DNA from: ZLKRG08 sp964654815
Lineage (GTDB): Bacteria > Actinomycetota > Actinomycetes > Nanopelagicales > Nanopelagicaceae
Assembly: GCA_964654815.1 (NCBI GenBank)
Contig: CAZZLH010000026.1
Span: 1-18,687 of the forward strand
Length of the DNA: 18,687 nt
Direction of reading: 5' to 3'
In this document: one piece after another, positions 7,997 through 14,864 of the stretch
How positions within the stretch are numbered: position 1 is the first letter of the stretch
Layout: each line of letters starts with the position of its first letter
The notes under the pieces: model-generated
What the model was told of the DNA's origin: nothing
Seen by the model: the letters and a program-made list of their open reading frames with translations, nothing else
Databases searched by the model: none
Position numbers and translations under genes: made by a program

Positions 7997-9638
7997 TTAC
8001 TCGGATCTGCTTCCTATCGGTGAAGATGAGACCAAATATCGTCTTGTCACTACCGAGGGCGTCAAAGAGGTCCAACATGGCTCACTTAAGTTCCTCGAAA
8101 TCTCTCCTGAGACCATCACTAAGTTAACTGAGGTCGCAATTCATGACATCAATCATTATCTGCGCGATGCTCATCTCCAACAACTAGCCAACATTTTAAA
8201 AGACCCTGAAGCATCACCGAATGATCGCTTCGTGGCACTTGATCTGCTGAAGAATGCCAATATCTCCGCAGGTGGAGTACTTCCTATGTGCCAAGACACC
8301 GGCACCGCGCTAGTGATGGGCAAGAAAGGTCAGTTTGTTCTAACCAGCGGGAAAGATGAGAGCTCCATCTCCGAAGGCGTACATAATGCCTACACCAATT
8401 TGAATTTACGTTACTCGCAACTTGCTCCAGTGAATATGTGGGATGAGAAGAACACCGGCAATAATCTGCCCGCACAGGTAGAGATCTATGCAGATTCTGA
8501 TCACCCTAATGAGTATCAATTCCTTTTTATCGCCAAAGGTGGCGGCAGCGCCAACAAATCCTTCCTCTACCAAGAGACTAAGGCGGTGCTTAATAAAGAT
8601 GCCTTCTATCCATGGCTTGAGGAGAAATTGCGTTCCATCGGAACCGCAGCATGCCCTCCTTATCATTTAGCGATTGTCGTAGGTGGCACTAGCGCAGAGC
8701 ACACGCTAAAGACCGCTAAATTGGCTTCGACCAAATATCTTGATTCGCTTCCCACAACTGGTGATGCCGCAACTGGACATGCTTTCCGCGATCCAGAGGT
8801 TGAAGCTGAAGTGCTAAAAATTACGCAGCATCTAGGTATCGGCGCACAATTTGGTGGCAAGTATTTCTGCCACGATGTTCGGGTAATTCGCTTACCGCGC
8901 CATGGCGCATCGCTACCAATTGCGATTGCAGTCTCCTGTTCGGCAGATCGCCAAGCAAAGGCGAAGATCACCAAAGATGGCGTCTTTATTGAGGAATTAG
9001 AACGCGAGCCCGCCCACTTCTTGCCCGAAACCACAGATGAACACCTAGATGATCAAGTGGTGAATATTGATTTAAGTAAGCCAATGACTGAGATCCGTGC
9101 AGAGTTATCAAAATATCCGGTTAAGACCAGGCTTTCATTGACCGGAACATTGGTGGTGGCTCGAGATTTAGCTCATGCCAAGATCAAAGAGTTAATCGAT
9201 AGCGGAAAGCCCATGCCAGATTATTTGAAGAATTATGCGGTTTATTACGCAGGCCCTGCTAAGACACCAACTGGCCACGCCTCAGGTTCGTTTGGACCAA
9301 CAACTGCCGGTCGCATGGATTCATATGTTGATTACTTCCAACAAAATGGCGGATCTTTTGTGATGCTTGCAAAAGGCAATCGCTCCAAGCAGGTTACCGA
9401 TGCTTGCAAGAAGTATGGTGGCTTCTACCTAGGGTCAATCGGTGGACCTGCCGCCAGATTGGCACAAGATTGCATTAAGAAGGTCGAGGTGCTCGACTTC
9501 CCAGAACTAGGTATGGAAGCGGTCTGGAAGATTGAAGTTGAGAATTTCCCCGCATTTATAGTGGTGGACGATAAAGGTAATGATTTCTTCGCAGAGACTG
9601 CTAAGCCATTGACTATTGGTAAGCGGGCCGAGATTTAA
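7986..9638 (+). CDS. Class I fumarate hydratase, [4Fe-4S]-dependent
   Basis: TCA-cycle enzyme interconverting fumarate and (S)-malate in the cytoplasm. About 550 residues from the ATG at 7986; the frame is open to an ATG at 7959, but the family normally begins close to FNYSDLLPIGEDETKYRL, so the inner start is preferred. Cluster cysteines are at about C102 (PMCQDTGT), C223 (AACPPYH) and C318 (SCSADR), nearly the same positions as C105, C224 and C318 of E. coli FumA. The C-terminal beta-type domain carries GPTTAGRMDSYVD and a KGNRS motif. The oxygen-sensitive class I type differs from the class II enzyme found at the matching locus in M. tuberculosis. A 15-nt tandem duplication covers the stop codon. 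Confidence 0.96.
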   Translation: MSFNYSDLLPIGEDETKYRLVTTEGVKEVQHGSLKFLEISPETITKLTEVAIHDINHYLRDAHLQQLANILKDPEASPNDRFVALDLLKNANISAGGVLPMCQDTGTALVMGKKGQFVLTSGKDESSISEGVHNAYTNLNLRYSQLAPVNMWDEKNTGNNLPAQVEIYADSDHPNEYQFLFIAKGGGSANKSFLYQETKAVLNKDAFYPWLEEKLRSIGTAACPPYHLAIVVGGTSAEHTLKTAKLASTKYLDSLPTTGDAATGHAFRDPEVEAEVLKITQHLGIGAQFGGKYFCHDVRVIRLPRHGASLPIAIAVSCSADRQAKAKITKDGVFIEELEREPAHFLPETTDEHLDDQVVNIDLSKPMTEIRAELSKYPVKTRLSLTGTLVVARDLAHAKIKELIDSGKPMPDYLKNYAVYYAGPAKTPTGHASGSFGPTTAGRMDSYVDYFQQNGGSFVMLAKGNRSKQVTDACKKYGGFYLGSIGGPAARLAQDCIKKVEVLDFPELGMEAVWKIEVENFPAFIVVDDKGNDFFAETAKPLTIGKRAEI

Positions 9639-9660
9639 CAGGCAGAGATTTAACAGGCAG
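9631..9660 (+). repeat. 15-nt tandem duplication over the fumarase stop codon
   Basis: The unit AGATTTAACAGGCAG occurs twice in perfect tandem (9631-9645 and 9646-9660), followed by a partial third copy AGATCTAAGG. Each copy carries TAA in the fumarase frame (9636, 9651, 9666), so the gene has three successive in-frame stops. It fills the 36-nt convergent gap to the transglycosylase gene. Confidence 0.9.
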
Positions 9661-9674
9661 AGATCTAAGGTGAA

Positions 9675-10268
9675 TTAATAAGCGCCACGAGCGGCATGGC
9701 GAGCAAGCGCCTTGCAAGGTGCGCCGTAGCGCTTCTCGATGTAATTCAAACCCCAGCGAATTTGCGTCACAGGGTTGGTGCGCCAATCCAATCCAACTGA
9801 ATTCATCTTGATCGCTGGGTATGCCTGAGCAATGCCGTGTGCGCCGGAGCGATAGTTATGTGCCTTGTAATTCCAATGAGACTCCTTGGTCCATAACTTA
9901 ACTAGGCACTTCTGTTGGCTCTCGCTCCACTTTGGATACTCAGTGCGGATGATTCGAAGCGCGACCTGCTTTGCGCCATATGGAGTGCGAGCCAGCTCGA
10001 TCTCTCGACTGGCCAAAGAGACCGCACGCATATCGATCGCAGAAACTTGGCCCTTTAAATCCAAGGTGGCGTAGAGGGCAGCAACCTGTTGATCTGGATT
10101 CTCTTCATGGCTCTGGGTGGAGACTAGAAAGGCAGTCGGAGTTGAATCCGGCAGAGTCAGCTGGGTGGTCATGGGAAATTCCAAGCCATAGGAACTTGGG
10201 GTGGCGCAGGAGATAAAGAGCATGGAAGCGATCACTAGCCATGCTGCTTGCGCGCGGCGAATACGCAT
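9675..10268 (-). CDS. Exported transglycosylase-like (SLT-fold) cell-wall protein
   Basis: 197 residues. A basic N-terminus and hydrophobic segment (about 8-20) end in FISC at residue 21, close to a lipobox but with Phe at -3, so it may be either a lipoprotein or cleaved by signal peptidase I. Residues about 100-197 resemble the short actinobacterial lytic-transglycosylase domain: the probable catalytic Glu is E129 in KLWTKESHWNY, followed by SGAHGIAQAYP, TNPVTQIRWGLNYIEKRYG and the family-like ending APCKAL...GAY. The likely role is peptidoglycan cleavage outside the membrane. ATG at 10268 follows GGTGAG at short spacing. A 297-nt gene-free region with several possible hairpins lies upstream. 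Confidence 0.8.
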   Translation of the reverse strand: MRIRRAQAAWLVIASMLFISCATPSSYGLEFPMTTQLTLPDSTPTAFLVSTQSHEENPDQQVAALYATLDLKGQVSAIDMRAVSLASREIELARTPYGAKQVALRIIRTEYPKWSESQQKCLVKLWTKESHWNYKAHNYRSGAHGIAQAYPAIKMNSVGLDWRTNPVTQIRWGLNYIEKRYGAPCKALARHAARGAY

Positions 10269-10350
10269 CGCTGCTCACCCACCTTTCTAATTCCTAAACC
10301 AGATTCCAAAACCGACTTCGAAACCGGAGCGCTACTTGCGACCCCAGCCG

Positions 10351-10443
10351 AAGCCAATTTCCACTGGCTTAGGCTTTCAAGGGGGTGGGGCTCGGGCAAA
10401 TTACGACCCGCGTGTATGTGGAAGAAATTTTCTCCACAGCCCC
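10351..10443 (-). promoter_or_regulatory. Candidate structured 5' leader of the transglycosylase gene
   Basis: Within the 297-nt gap 10269-10565, minus-strand RNA could fold into a compact three-way junction. P1 pairs 10439-10443 with 10387-10391. P2 pairs 10433-10437 with 10418-10422, extended by an inner A/T-rich stem. P3 pairs 10407-10410 with 10393-10396. A separate 6-bp hairpin (10351-10356 with 10365-10370) follows. No known riboswitch core was recognised. The pairing was found by eye, without energy calculation. Confidence 0.3.
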
Positions 10444-10454
10444 CTGCGAGGTAT

Positions 10455-10472
10455 AAAAGTCCTGCTCAGGAC
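10455..10472 (-). terminator. Short hairpin plus T tract downstream of phoH2
   Basis: On the minus strand GTCCTG and CAGGAC (10472-10467 and 10464-10459) form a tight stem of 5-6 bp followed directly by TTTT (10458-10455), an intrinsic-terminator layout. It could end phoH2 read-through or attenuate transcription toward the transglycosylase gene. Confidence 0.4.
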
Positions 10473-10531
10473 GGGGTATGTCCGAAATATGGGGTTTTGT
10501 CGCTGTGAGATTTTTAAGGATAGGTCACACT

Positions 10532-10558
10532 TTTGGCGGGCGCAGAACGGGCGCCAAA
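10532..10558 (-). terminator. Hairpin just after the phoH2 stop
   Basis: TTTGGCG (10532-10538) and CGCCAAA (10552-10558) pair over 7 bp with a GC-rich 13-nt loop, 7 nt after the phoH2 stop. There is no T tract, as is common for actinobacterial terminators. Confidence 0.55.
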
Positions 10559-10565
10559 GTAGCCC

Positions 10566-11948
10566 CTAAAGCGCGATCGGTCCCTCAAGGAGCTCTGTGA
10601 CCAGGGCAGCGATCTGCGAGCGCTCGCTTCGGGTCAGGGTCACATGGGCAAAGAGCGGATTGCCCTTCAAGGTTTCGACCACCGCGACCACTCCATCGTG
10701 GCGCCCCACCCGCAAGTTATCCCGCTGAGCGACATCATGGGTCAAGATAACTCTGGAGTTCTGGCCGATTCGAGAGAGGACGGTCAGCAAGACGCCCCGC
10801 TCTAGGGACTGAGCCTCATCGACAATGACGAAGGCATCATGAAGCGAACGACCGCGAATATGGGTAAGGGGCAGCACCTCGATCAAACCACGGGCCACGA
10901 TCTCATCGATAACTGCTTGGCTAACTAGCGCGCCTAAGGTATCGAAGACCGCCTGCGCCCAAGGCGACATCTTCTCCCCTTCGCTGCCTGGCAGATATCC
11001 CAGCTCCTGCCCACCGACAGGGTAGAGCGGTCTAAAGATCACAACTTTCTTATGTTGGCGCCGTTCCATGACAGCTTCAAGTCCTGCCGCAAGCGCAAGC
11101 GCTGATTTACCAGTTCCGGCTCGACCGCCTAACGAGATGATGCCAATCTCAGGATCTAGCAAAAGATCAAGTGCAACTCTCTGCTCTGCACTTCTGCCAT
11201 GTAATCCAAATGCAGTGCGATCGCCTCGAACTAATTGCAAATCTCCACCTGCGGTGATGCGACCAAGCGCGCTACCTTTTTCAGAATGTAGCACCACTCC
11301 CGTATGCACTGGATATTTTTCCGCAAATTCATAACTTGCACGATCATGTGCGTATAACTCATCAATTATCTTGCCTGGCACAGTCGCCTCGACCATGCCA
11401 GTCCAACCAGAATTCATTACTAATTCTGCGCGATACTCCTCTGCCTCTACTCCAACCGAGGATGCTTTCACTCGAAGTGGCAGATCTTTGGTTACCAATA
11501 CAACCTGCTTGCCATCTGCCATCAAGTTCTTTGCGATAGCCAAGATTCGAGAATCATTTGAACCATCTCGTAAGAATCCTGGCGGTAATGAAGAAAGCTC
11601 AGTGTGATTTAACTCGACCGATAATGTGCCGCCAGCTTCAGTGATAGTGATTGGTTGATCCAATCGACCATTTGAAATTCTCAATTCATCTAAGTAACGA
11701 AGCGCGCCACGGGCAAAGAAACCTAATTCGGGATGATCGCGTTTGCTCTCCAATTCACCAATAACTGCAATTGGGATTACTACCTCGTGCTCGGCAAATC
11801 GCTTCAAAGCCTGTGGATCTGCAAGTAAGACACTGGTATCTAAAACATAAGTTTTTCGCGCGCCCCGTGAAGATTTTCGCGCTGATGAATTATTAGAACC
11901 ACTATTAGAACCGCTATTAGAACCACTTGAAGACTTTGCAGTTGACAA
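10566..11948 (-). CDS. phoH2: PhoH2-type PIN domain-PhoH ATPase (RNA helicase/RNase)
   Basis: 460 residues. The N-terminal PIN ribonuclease domain (about 32-160) begins YVLDTSVLLADP with catalytic-type D37, then VIGELESKRDHPELG and a distal acidic site near NDSRILAIAK. The C-terminal PhoH ATPase (about 250-455) has Walker A GRAGTGKSALAL, Walker B VIVDEAQSLE and THDVAQRDN. Mycobacterial PhoH2 couples ATP-dependent RNA unwinding with RNA cleavage, and this protein has the same layout. Residues 7-22 are a Ser/Gly/Asn linker coded by a 12-nt tandem repeat. The only plausible in-frame start is TTG at 11948 with a weak ribosome site, and an ATG in another frame lies 11 nt upstream, so the true N-terminus is uncertain. 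Confidence 0.93.
   Translation of the reverse strand: MSTAKSSSGSNSGSNSGSNNSSARKSSRGARKTYVLDTSVLLADPQALKRFAEHEVVIPIAVIGELESKRDHPELGFFARGALRYLDELRISNGRLDQPITITEAGGTLSVELNHTELSSLPPGFLRDGSNDSRILAIAKNLMADGKQVVLVTKDLPLRVKASSVGVEAEEYRAELVMNSGWTGMVEATVPGKIIDELYAHDRASYEFAEKYPVHTGVVLHSEKGSALGRITAGGDLQLVRGDRTAFGLHGRSAEQRVALDLLLDPEIGIISLGGRAGTGKSALALAAGLEAVMERRQHKKVVIFRPLYPVGGQELGYLPGSEGEKMSPWAQAVFDTLGALVSQAVIDEIVARGLIEVLPLTHIRGRSLHDAFVIVDEAQSLERGVLLTVLSRIGQNSRVILTHDVAQRDNLRVGRHDGVVAVVETLKGNPLFAHVTLTRSERSQIAALVTELLEGPIAL
11889..11924 (-). repeat. 12-nt tandem repeat (3 copies) in the phoH2 5' end
   Basis: On the minus strand GGTTCTAATAGC, GGTTCTAATAGT and GGTTCTAATAAT lie in tandem and code G-S-N-S-type linker residues. 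The unit is a multiple of three, so copy-number change would keep the frame. Confidence 0.9.
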
Positions 11949-12026
11949 GCCAGGCTCATTTCTTGAGTTGTAATCTGGGGGAAAGCAGTTAAAAGTTACG
12001 CTCAGATTTAGACATTTCGGTCACGA

Positions 12027-12045
12027 CACGCCCCAGCGCGTGGGG
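12027..12045 (-). terminator. GC-rich hairpin after the isoprenyl transferase gene
   Basis: Two overlapping, mutually exclusive stems are possible: CCCC/GGGG (12031-12034 with 12042-12045) and CACGC/GCGTG (12027-12031 with 12038-12042). They lie 5 nt after the stop codon. No T tract follows on the minus strand; a short T run lies before the stem instead. The rest of the 102-nt gap to phoH2 shows no clear signal. Confidence 0.35.
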
Positions 12046-12050
12046 GAAAA

Positions 12051-12824
12051 TTACTTACCGAATCGGCGCTGGCGCTGTGAGTAGGAGCGCAGAGCGCGTA
12101 AGAAATCCACGCGACGAAAGTCTGGCCAATAGGCCTCGCAGAAGTAGAACTCCGAGTGGGTCGATTGCCAGAGAAGAAAGCCACCAAGTCGCTGCTCGCC
12201 TGAGGTACGAATCAATAAATCAGGATCGGGTTGGCCTGCGGTGTAAAGGAACTTAGAGATCACCTCTGGATTCAAATCTGCGGCAGCTTCTTCGATGGTC
12301 GCGCCTTTATCGCGCTCGGTATGTAAGTAAGCCTTAATCGCATCAACAATCTCGCGCCGCCCGCCATAACCGATTGCCACATTCACATCCATCAGCGATC
12401 CCGGATGTGGCGGTATGTTCTTGAACTGCTCTGCCATCCATTCTGGCAATACATCAAGGGCGCCAACGACTTTGATATTCCAACGCCCCTTGATTTTCAG
12501 ATCCTCAACCACATTTGCAATGATCTTCAAAAGCGCATCAAGCTCTTCCTGACTTCGCTTGAAGTTATCGGTAGATAACAACCAGATGGTCACAATTTTT
12601 ACCTGGGCATCCTCACACCAATTTAAGAAATCTAGGATTTTTTCGGCACCGGCCTGATGCCCACTCTCAGTCGCCAAAGTCTTAGATTTTGCCCAGCGCC
12701 GATTGCCATCGACAATGATTCCGATGTGATGTGGGGTCTGATTAAAATCAAGTTTTCGAAGGAGTCGTTGTTCATACCATGGGTAGATAATCGCCTTGAT
12801 GGCGCGCTTGATTTGAACCAACAT
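12051..12824 (-). CDS. cis-Isoprenyl diphosphate synthase (UppS family)
   Basis: 257 residues, the usual size for cis-prenyltransferases, which condense IPP onto an allylic diphosphate. The hallmark HIGIIVDGNRRWAKSK (about 33-48) has catalytic D39. TIWLLSTDNFKRSQEE, GYGGRREIVDA, PDPDLLIRTSGEQRLGGFLLWQ and the C-terminal WPDFRRVDF...RQRRFGK are all present. The N-terminus (YPWYEQRLLRKL) and the synteny with M. tuberculosis Rv1086 suggest the short-chain Z-farnesyl-type paralogue, but chain length cannot be told from sequence, so no symbol is given. It starts 3 nt after the DUF3817 stop and shares an operon with DUF3817 and SURF1. Confidence 0.95.
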   Translation of the reverse strand: MLVQIKRAIKAIIYPWYEQRLLRKLDFNQTPHHIGIIVDGNRRWAKSKTLATESGHQAGAEKILDFLNWCEDAQVKIVTIWLLSTDNFKRSQEELDALLKIIANVVEDLKIKGRWNIKVVGALDVLPEWMAEQFKNIPPHPGSLMDVNVAIGYGGRREIVDAIKAYLHTERDKGATIEEAAADLNPEVISKFLYTAGQPDPDLLIRTSGEQRLGGFLLWQSTHSEFYFCEAYWPDFRRVDFLRALRSYSQRQRRFGK

Positions 12825-12827
12825 TAC

Positions 12828-13130
12828 TTAGCGGTACTTCTTGACTACGTACCGTTCCGCCCAAATCGAAGCTATCGGCAGAGTTCCTGCCAGGATCAAA
12901 CCCAAGATATTCAGTGTTTTCCAGCGCTTGGCCACCGAAAGTTGAATCGCAAAGAGCACGTAAATCGGATAAAGATACCCATGCACAATCGGGATCCAAA
13001 TACTCGCTTGGTGCCAACTCTCATTATCTAACAAGTATTTAACGGGCATATATACGAACCAGAGCAACAGCGACATGATGCCTGAGACGATGGCCATGAA
13101 GCGGAATCGATTTATCGCGTCAAATTTCAT
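12828..13130 (-). CDS. DUF3817 integral membrane protein
   Basis: 100 residues with three predicted transmembrane segments (about 10-32, 43-64 and 72-90). Features of actinobacterial DUF3817 proteins are visible: FRFMAIVSGIMSLLLW, the MPVKYLL motif, IVHGYLYPIYV, KRWKTLN and LAGTLPIASIWAER. The biochemical function of the family is unknown. Its ATG overlaps the SURF1 stop by 4 nt (ATGA) and the isoprenyl transferase starts 3 nt after its own stop, so the three genes are translationally linked. Confidence 0.9.
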   Translation of the reverse strand: MKFDAINRFRFMAIVSGIMSLLLWFVYMPVKYLLDNESWHQASIWIPIVHGYLYPIYVLFAIQLSVAKRWKTLNILGLILAGTLPIASIWAERYVVKKYR

Positions 13131-13792
13131 GGCTCTACCCTACCCGAACGGTGATAGAGCATCAGGTATACCGAGGTGACTGCAAACAAGAACCAAATCA
13201 CCACATATGAGATGTGTTGCCAGTAATAACCTGGCACATTGCCACTTAACTTGATTTCCACTTTCTCCAAATTACTTTTTGGAACCTCTGAAATTGCATT
13301 AATAAATGGCGCATATAAAGGCAGGTCGGTTCGCGAAACAAATAGCGAACTATCGACACGACTTAATTGATTACCTTGGATCTGGGCAACATCTTTGCCT
13401 TGCGGAGGTAACAAAGTTCCGGTAACCGTTACCTCAGCACCAGATAAATCATTTGAATTACCGTTCGGCTCATAACCACGAACCACCAAGATCATGGCAT
13501 TGTCTTTAGTTTGTAATAATCCCACCTGCCAAGTTCGTTGGCCTGCGGAATTAGCTTTTTGATTAGGCGCTTGCCAAAGACTTACATATTTACCAGTAAT
13601 AGTGACTCGTCTGCCAATCTGCGAATCTGTGATTGGGTCACTTGGCGCAATCAATGAATCTAATGGCAGGATCGTCTGGTCAATCTGCGGCGGGTTCTTC
13701 ACGGCGCCAGCGCGATTCCACTGCCAATTAGCCAGCGAGAGAAATATGGCTACCAACAAGGCTGTTGCAAGCCATTGCCAGATCCGTTTCAT
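13127..13792 (-). CDS. SURF1-family cytochrome oxidase assembly protein
   Basis: 221 residues, in the lower range for SURF1. Two transmembrane helices flank a periplasmic-side domain: TM1 at about 7-22 followed by the SURF1 signature-like LANWQWNRAG, and TM2 at about 193-213 (HISYVVIWFLFAVTSVYLML). Between them are GRRVTITGKY, TWQVGLL, VVRGYEP and VTVTGTLLPP, typical of the family. SURF1 helps haem a insertion or assembly of cytochrome c oxidase. No oxidase subunits lie nearby. ATG at 13792 is preceded by AAAGAG at short spacing. A 43-residue membrane ORF lies 38 nt upstream on the same strand. Confidence 0.9.
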   Translation of the reverse strand: MKRIWQWLATALLVAIFLSLANWQWNRAGAVKNPPQIDQTILPLDSLIAPSDPITDSQIGRRVTITGKYVSLWQAPNQKANSAGQRTWQVGLLQTKDNAMILVVRGYEPNGNSNDLSGAEVTVTGTLLPPQGKDVAQIQGNQLSRVDSSLFVSRTDLPLYAPFINAISEVPKSNLEKVEIKLSGNVPGYYWQHISYVVIWFLFAVTSVYLMLYHRSGRVEP

Positions 13793-13830
13793 AAGCTCTT
13801 TATGTTCTGACTATTTTTCTTGGAAGTGTT

Positions 13831-13962
13831 CTATTTATCTTCCGGGTCTTTGCGCACATTACTAAAACGCTTATAGAAACTTCTCAATAGCAGAAAGACC
13901 GAAATTGTTAGCACAATCATCGTCATCGAGCCCGCTACACCCATATCAAAGTTTCCATTCAT
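13831..13962 (-). CDS. Unrecognised 43-residue single-TM membrane protein
   Basis: An ATG-to-TAG frame of 43 codons with one hydrophobic helix at about residues 9-26 (VAGSMTMIVLTISVFLLL), then a basic stretch (RSFYKRFSNVRK) and an acidic tail (DPEDK). This follows the positive-inside rule with the C-terminus in the cytoplasm. A good -10 hexamer TATTCT lies exactly 6 nt before the ATG, so the message is probably leaderless. It is followed after 38 nt by SURF1. I do not recognise a family. Composition, the promoter-start arrangement and a gap that would otherwise be empty support a real gene; conservation has not been checked. Confidence 0.7.
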   Translation of the reverse strand: MNGNFDMGVAGSMTMIVLTISVFLLLRSFYKRFSNVRKDPEDK

Positions 13963-13968
13963 AGTGCG

Positions 13969-13974
13969 AGAATA
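13969..13974 (-). promoter_or_regulatory. Candidate -10 element of the 43-aa gene (leaderless spacing)
   Basis: TATTCT on the minus strand is followed by 6 nt and the ATG at 13962. It is the best -10 match among the start-proximal candidates in the window. It lies in the 18-nt divergent gap to the DUF4307 gene. Confidence 0.5.
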
Positions 13975-13980
13975 CCCCTT

Positions 13981-14364
13981 GTGAGCCAACCACTTGACCT
14001 GGATGATCGTTATGGTCGCAAACCACCACGCTCTCGTTACCTTGCTTACCTATTATTTGTAGCGCTCTTTGGCTGGATTCTTTGGAGTGCGCTGCATCAT
14101 TCAAAACCAGAGATCACAGCCACACTGGTTTCGTTCAAAACAGTAAGTGAGAAATCAATCTCTATAACCTTTGAGGTAATTCGCCGTGATCCAGATAATC
14201 CACTTGACTGTCGATTGACTGCGGTGGATATTGATAAGTTCATTGTTGGAGAGATAACTTATCGAGTAGTACCAGGTGAAAAACGCAATGTGATCACCAC
14301 TGAAATACCCACCCGCTCTCGCTCCGTATCGGCTTCGGTCGTGCGCTGTACCGCGGCAAACTAA
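13981..14364 (+). CDS. DUF4307 membrane-anchored protein
   Basis: 127 residues: a short polar N-terminus with LDDRYGRKPPRSR (a typical DUF4307 opening), one transmembrane helix (about 20-38), then an exported beta-rich domain ending in SRSVSASVVRCTAAN. DUF4307 proteins are actinobacterial, of unknown function, and regularly sit beside greA, as here and at Rv1081c/Rv1080c in M. tuberculosis. GTG start at 13981 with no clear Shine-Dalgarno. The start of the divergent 43-aa gene is only 18 nt away. Confidence 0.9.
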   Translation: MSQPLDLDDRYGRKPPRSRYLAYLLFVALFGWILWSALHHSKPEITATLVSFKTVSEKSISITFEVIRRDPDNPLDCRLTAVDIDKFIVGEITYRVVPGEKRNVITTEIPTRSRSVSASVVRCTAAN

Positions 14365-14372
14365 TATAAACT
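14365..14372 (+). promoter_or_regulatory. Possible -10 element before greA
   Basis: TATAAACT starts at the base after the DUF4307 stop codon and ends 9 nt before the greA ATG. No Shine-Dalgarno is seen between them, so greA may have its own short-leader transcript besides read-through. Confidence 0.35.
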
Positions 14373-14381
14373 TCTCCTCTT

Positions 14382-14855
14382 ATGACACAGACCTGGTTGA
14401 CACAAGAAGCGGCAGATCGTCTAGCTGCTGAGCTTGCCGAGCTCGAAGGTCCACGTCGCGCCGAGATTGTGAAGAAGATTGAAGCTGCGCGCGCAGAGGG
14501 CGATCTGAAAGAAAATGGTGGTTACCACGCTGCTCGTGAAGAACAAGGAAAGAATGAAGCGCGCATCAAGCAGTTGAAGCATATGCTCGAGCATGCCGTG
14601 ATAGGCGCTCCACCAGTAGGTGAGGCGGGGGTAGTCGGTCCCGGAATGATTGTCACGGTTGATTTTGCAGGCGATGAGATGAAGTTCCTGTTGGGATCAC
14701 GTGAAATTTCTTCTGGTGATCTTGATGTCTACTCTGAGAAGTCACCATTAGGTAGCGCGGTCAATGGCAAGAAAATTGGCGATACTGTTGCGTACACCGC
14801 GCCAAATGGAAAAACCTTTCAAGTTGCGATTCTTGAAGCGCAACCATTTGCATAA
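14382..14855 (+). CDS. greA: Transcription elongation factor GreA
   Basis: 157 residues, full length. GreA enters the RNA polymerase secondary channel and stimulates cleavage of backtracked RNA. The N-terminal coiled coil (about 8-75) carries the tip residues D41 and E44 in EGDLKENGGYHAAREEQGKN, the catalytic positions known from E. coli. The GGYHAAREEQGK wording is the usual actinobacterial variant. The C-terminal FKBP-like domain (about 80-157) ends EKSPLGSAVNGKKIGDTV and TFQVAILEAQPF. Confidence 0.97.
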   Translation: MTQTWLTQEAADRLAAELAELEGPRRAEIVKKIEAARAEGDLKENGGYHAAREEQGKNEARIKQLKHMLEHAVIGAPPVGEAGVVGPGMIVTVDFAGDEMKFLLGSREISSGDLDVYSEKSPLGSAVNGKKIGDTVAYTAPNGKTFQVAILEAQPFA

Positions 14856-14864
14856 TTTTGCCTG

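Noticed and set aside
10269..10565. A c-di-AMP (ydaO-type) riboswitch upstream of the transglycosylase gene
   Set aside because: This is a common association in actinobacteria, but the conserved blocks (such as the GTCAGCTAACC-like segment and GGGTGAAT) could not be found on the minus strand.
10248..10569. Plus-strand ORFs of 77 and 86 codons across the non-coding gap
   Set aside because: Their residues are rich in Pro, Arg and Cys with no domain-like pattern, they cross hairpins and gene ends, and no ribosome site or promoter with correct spacing was seen.
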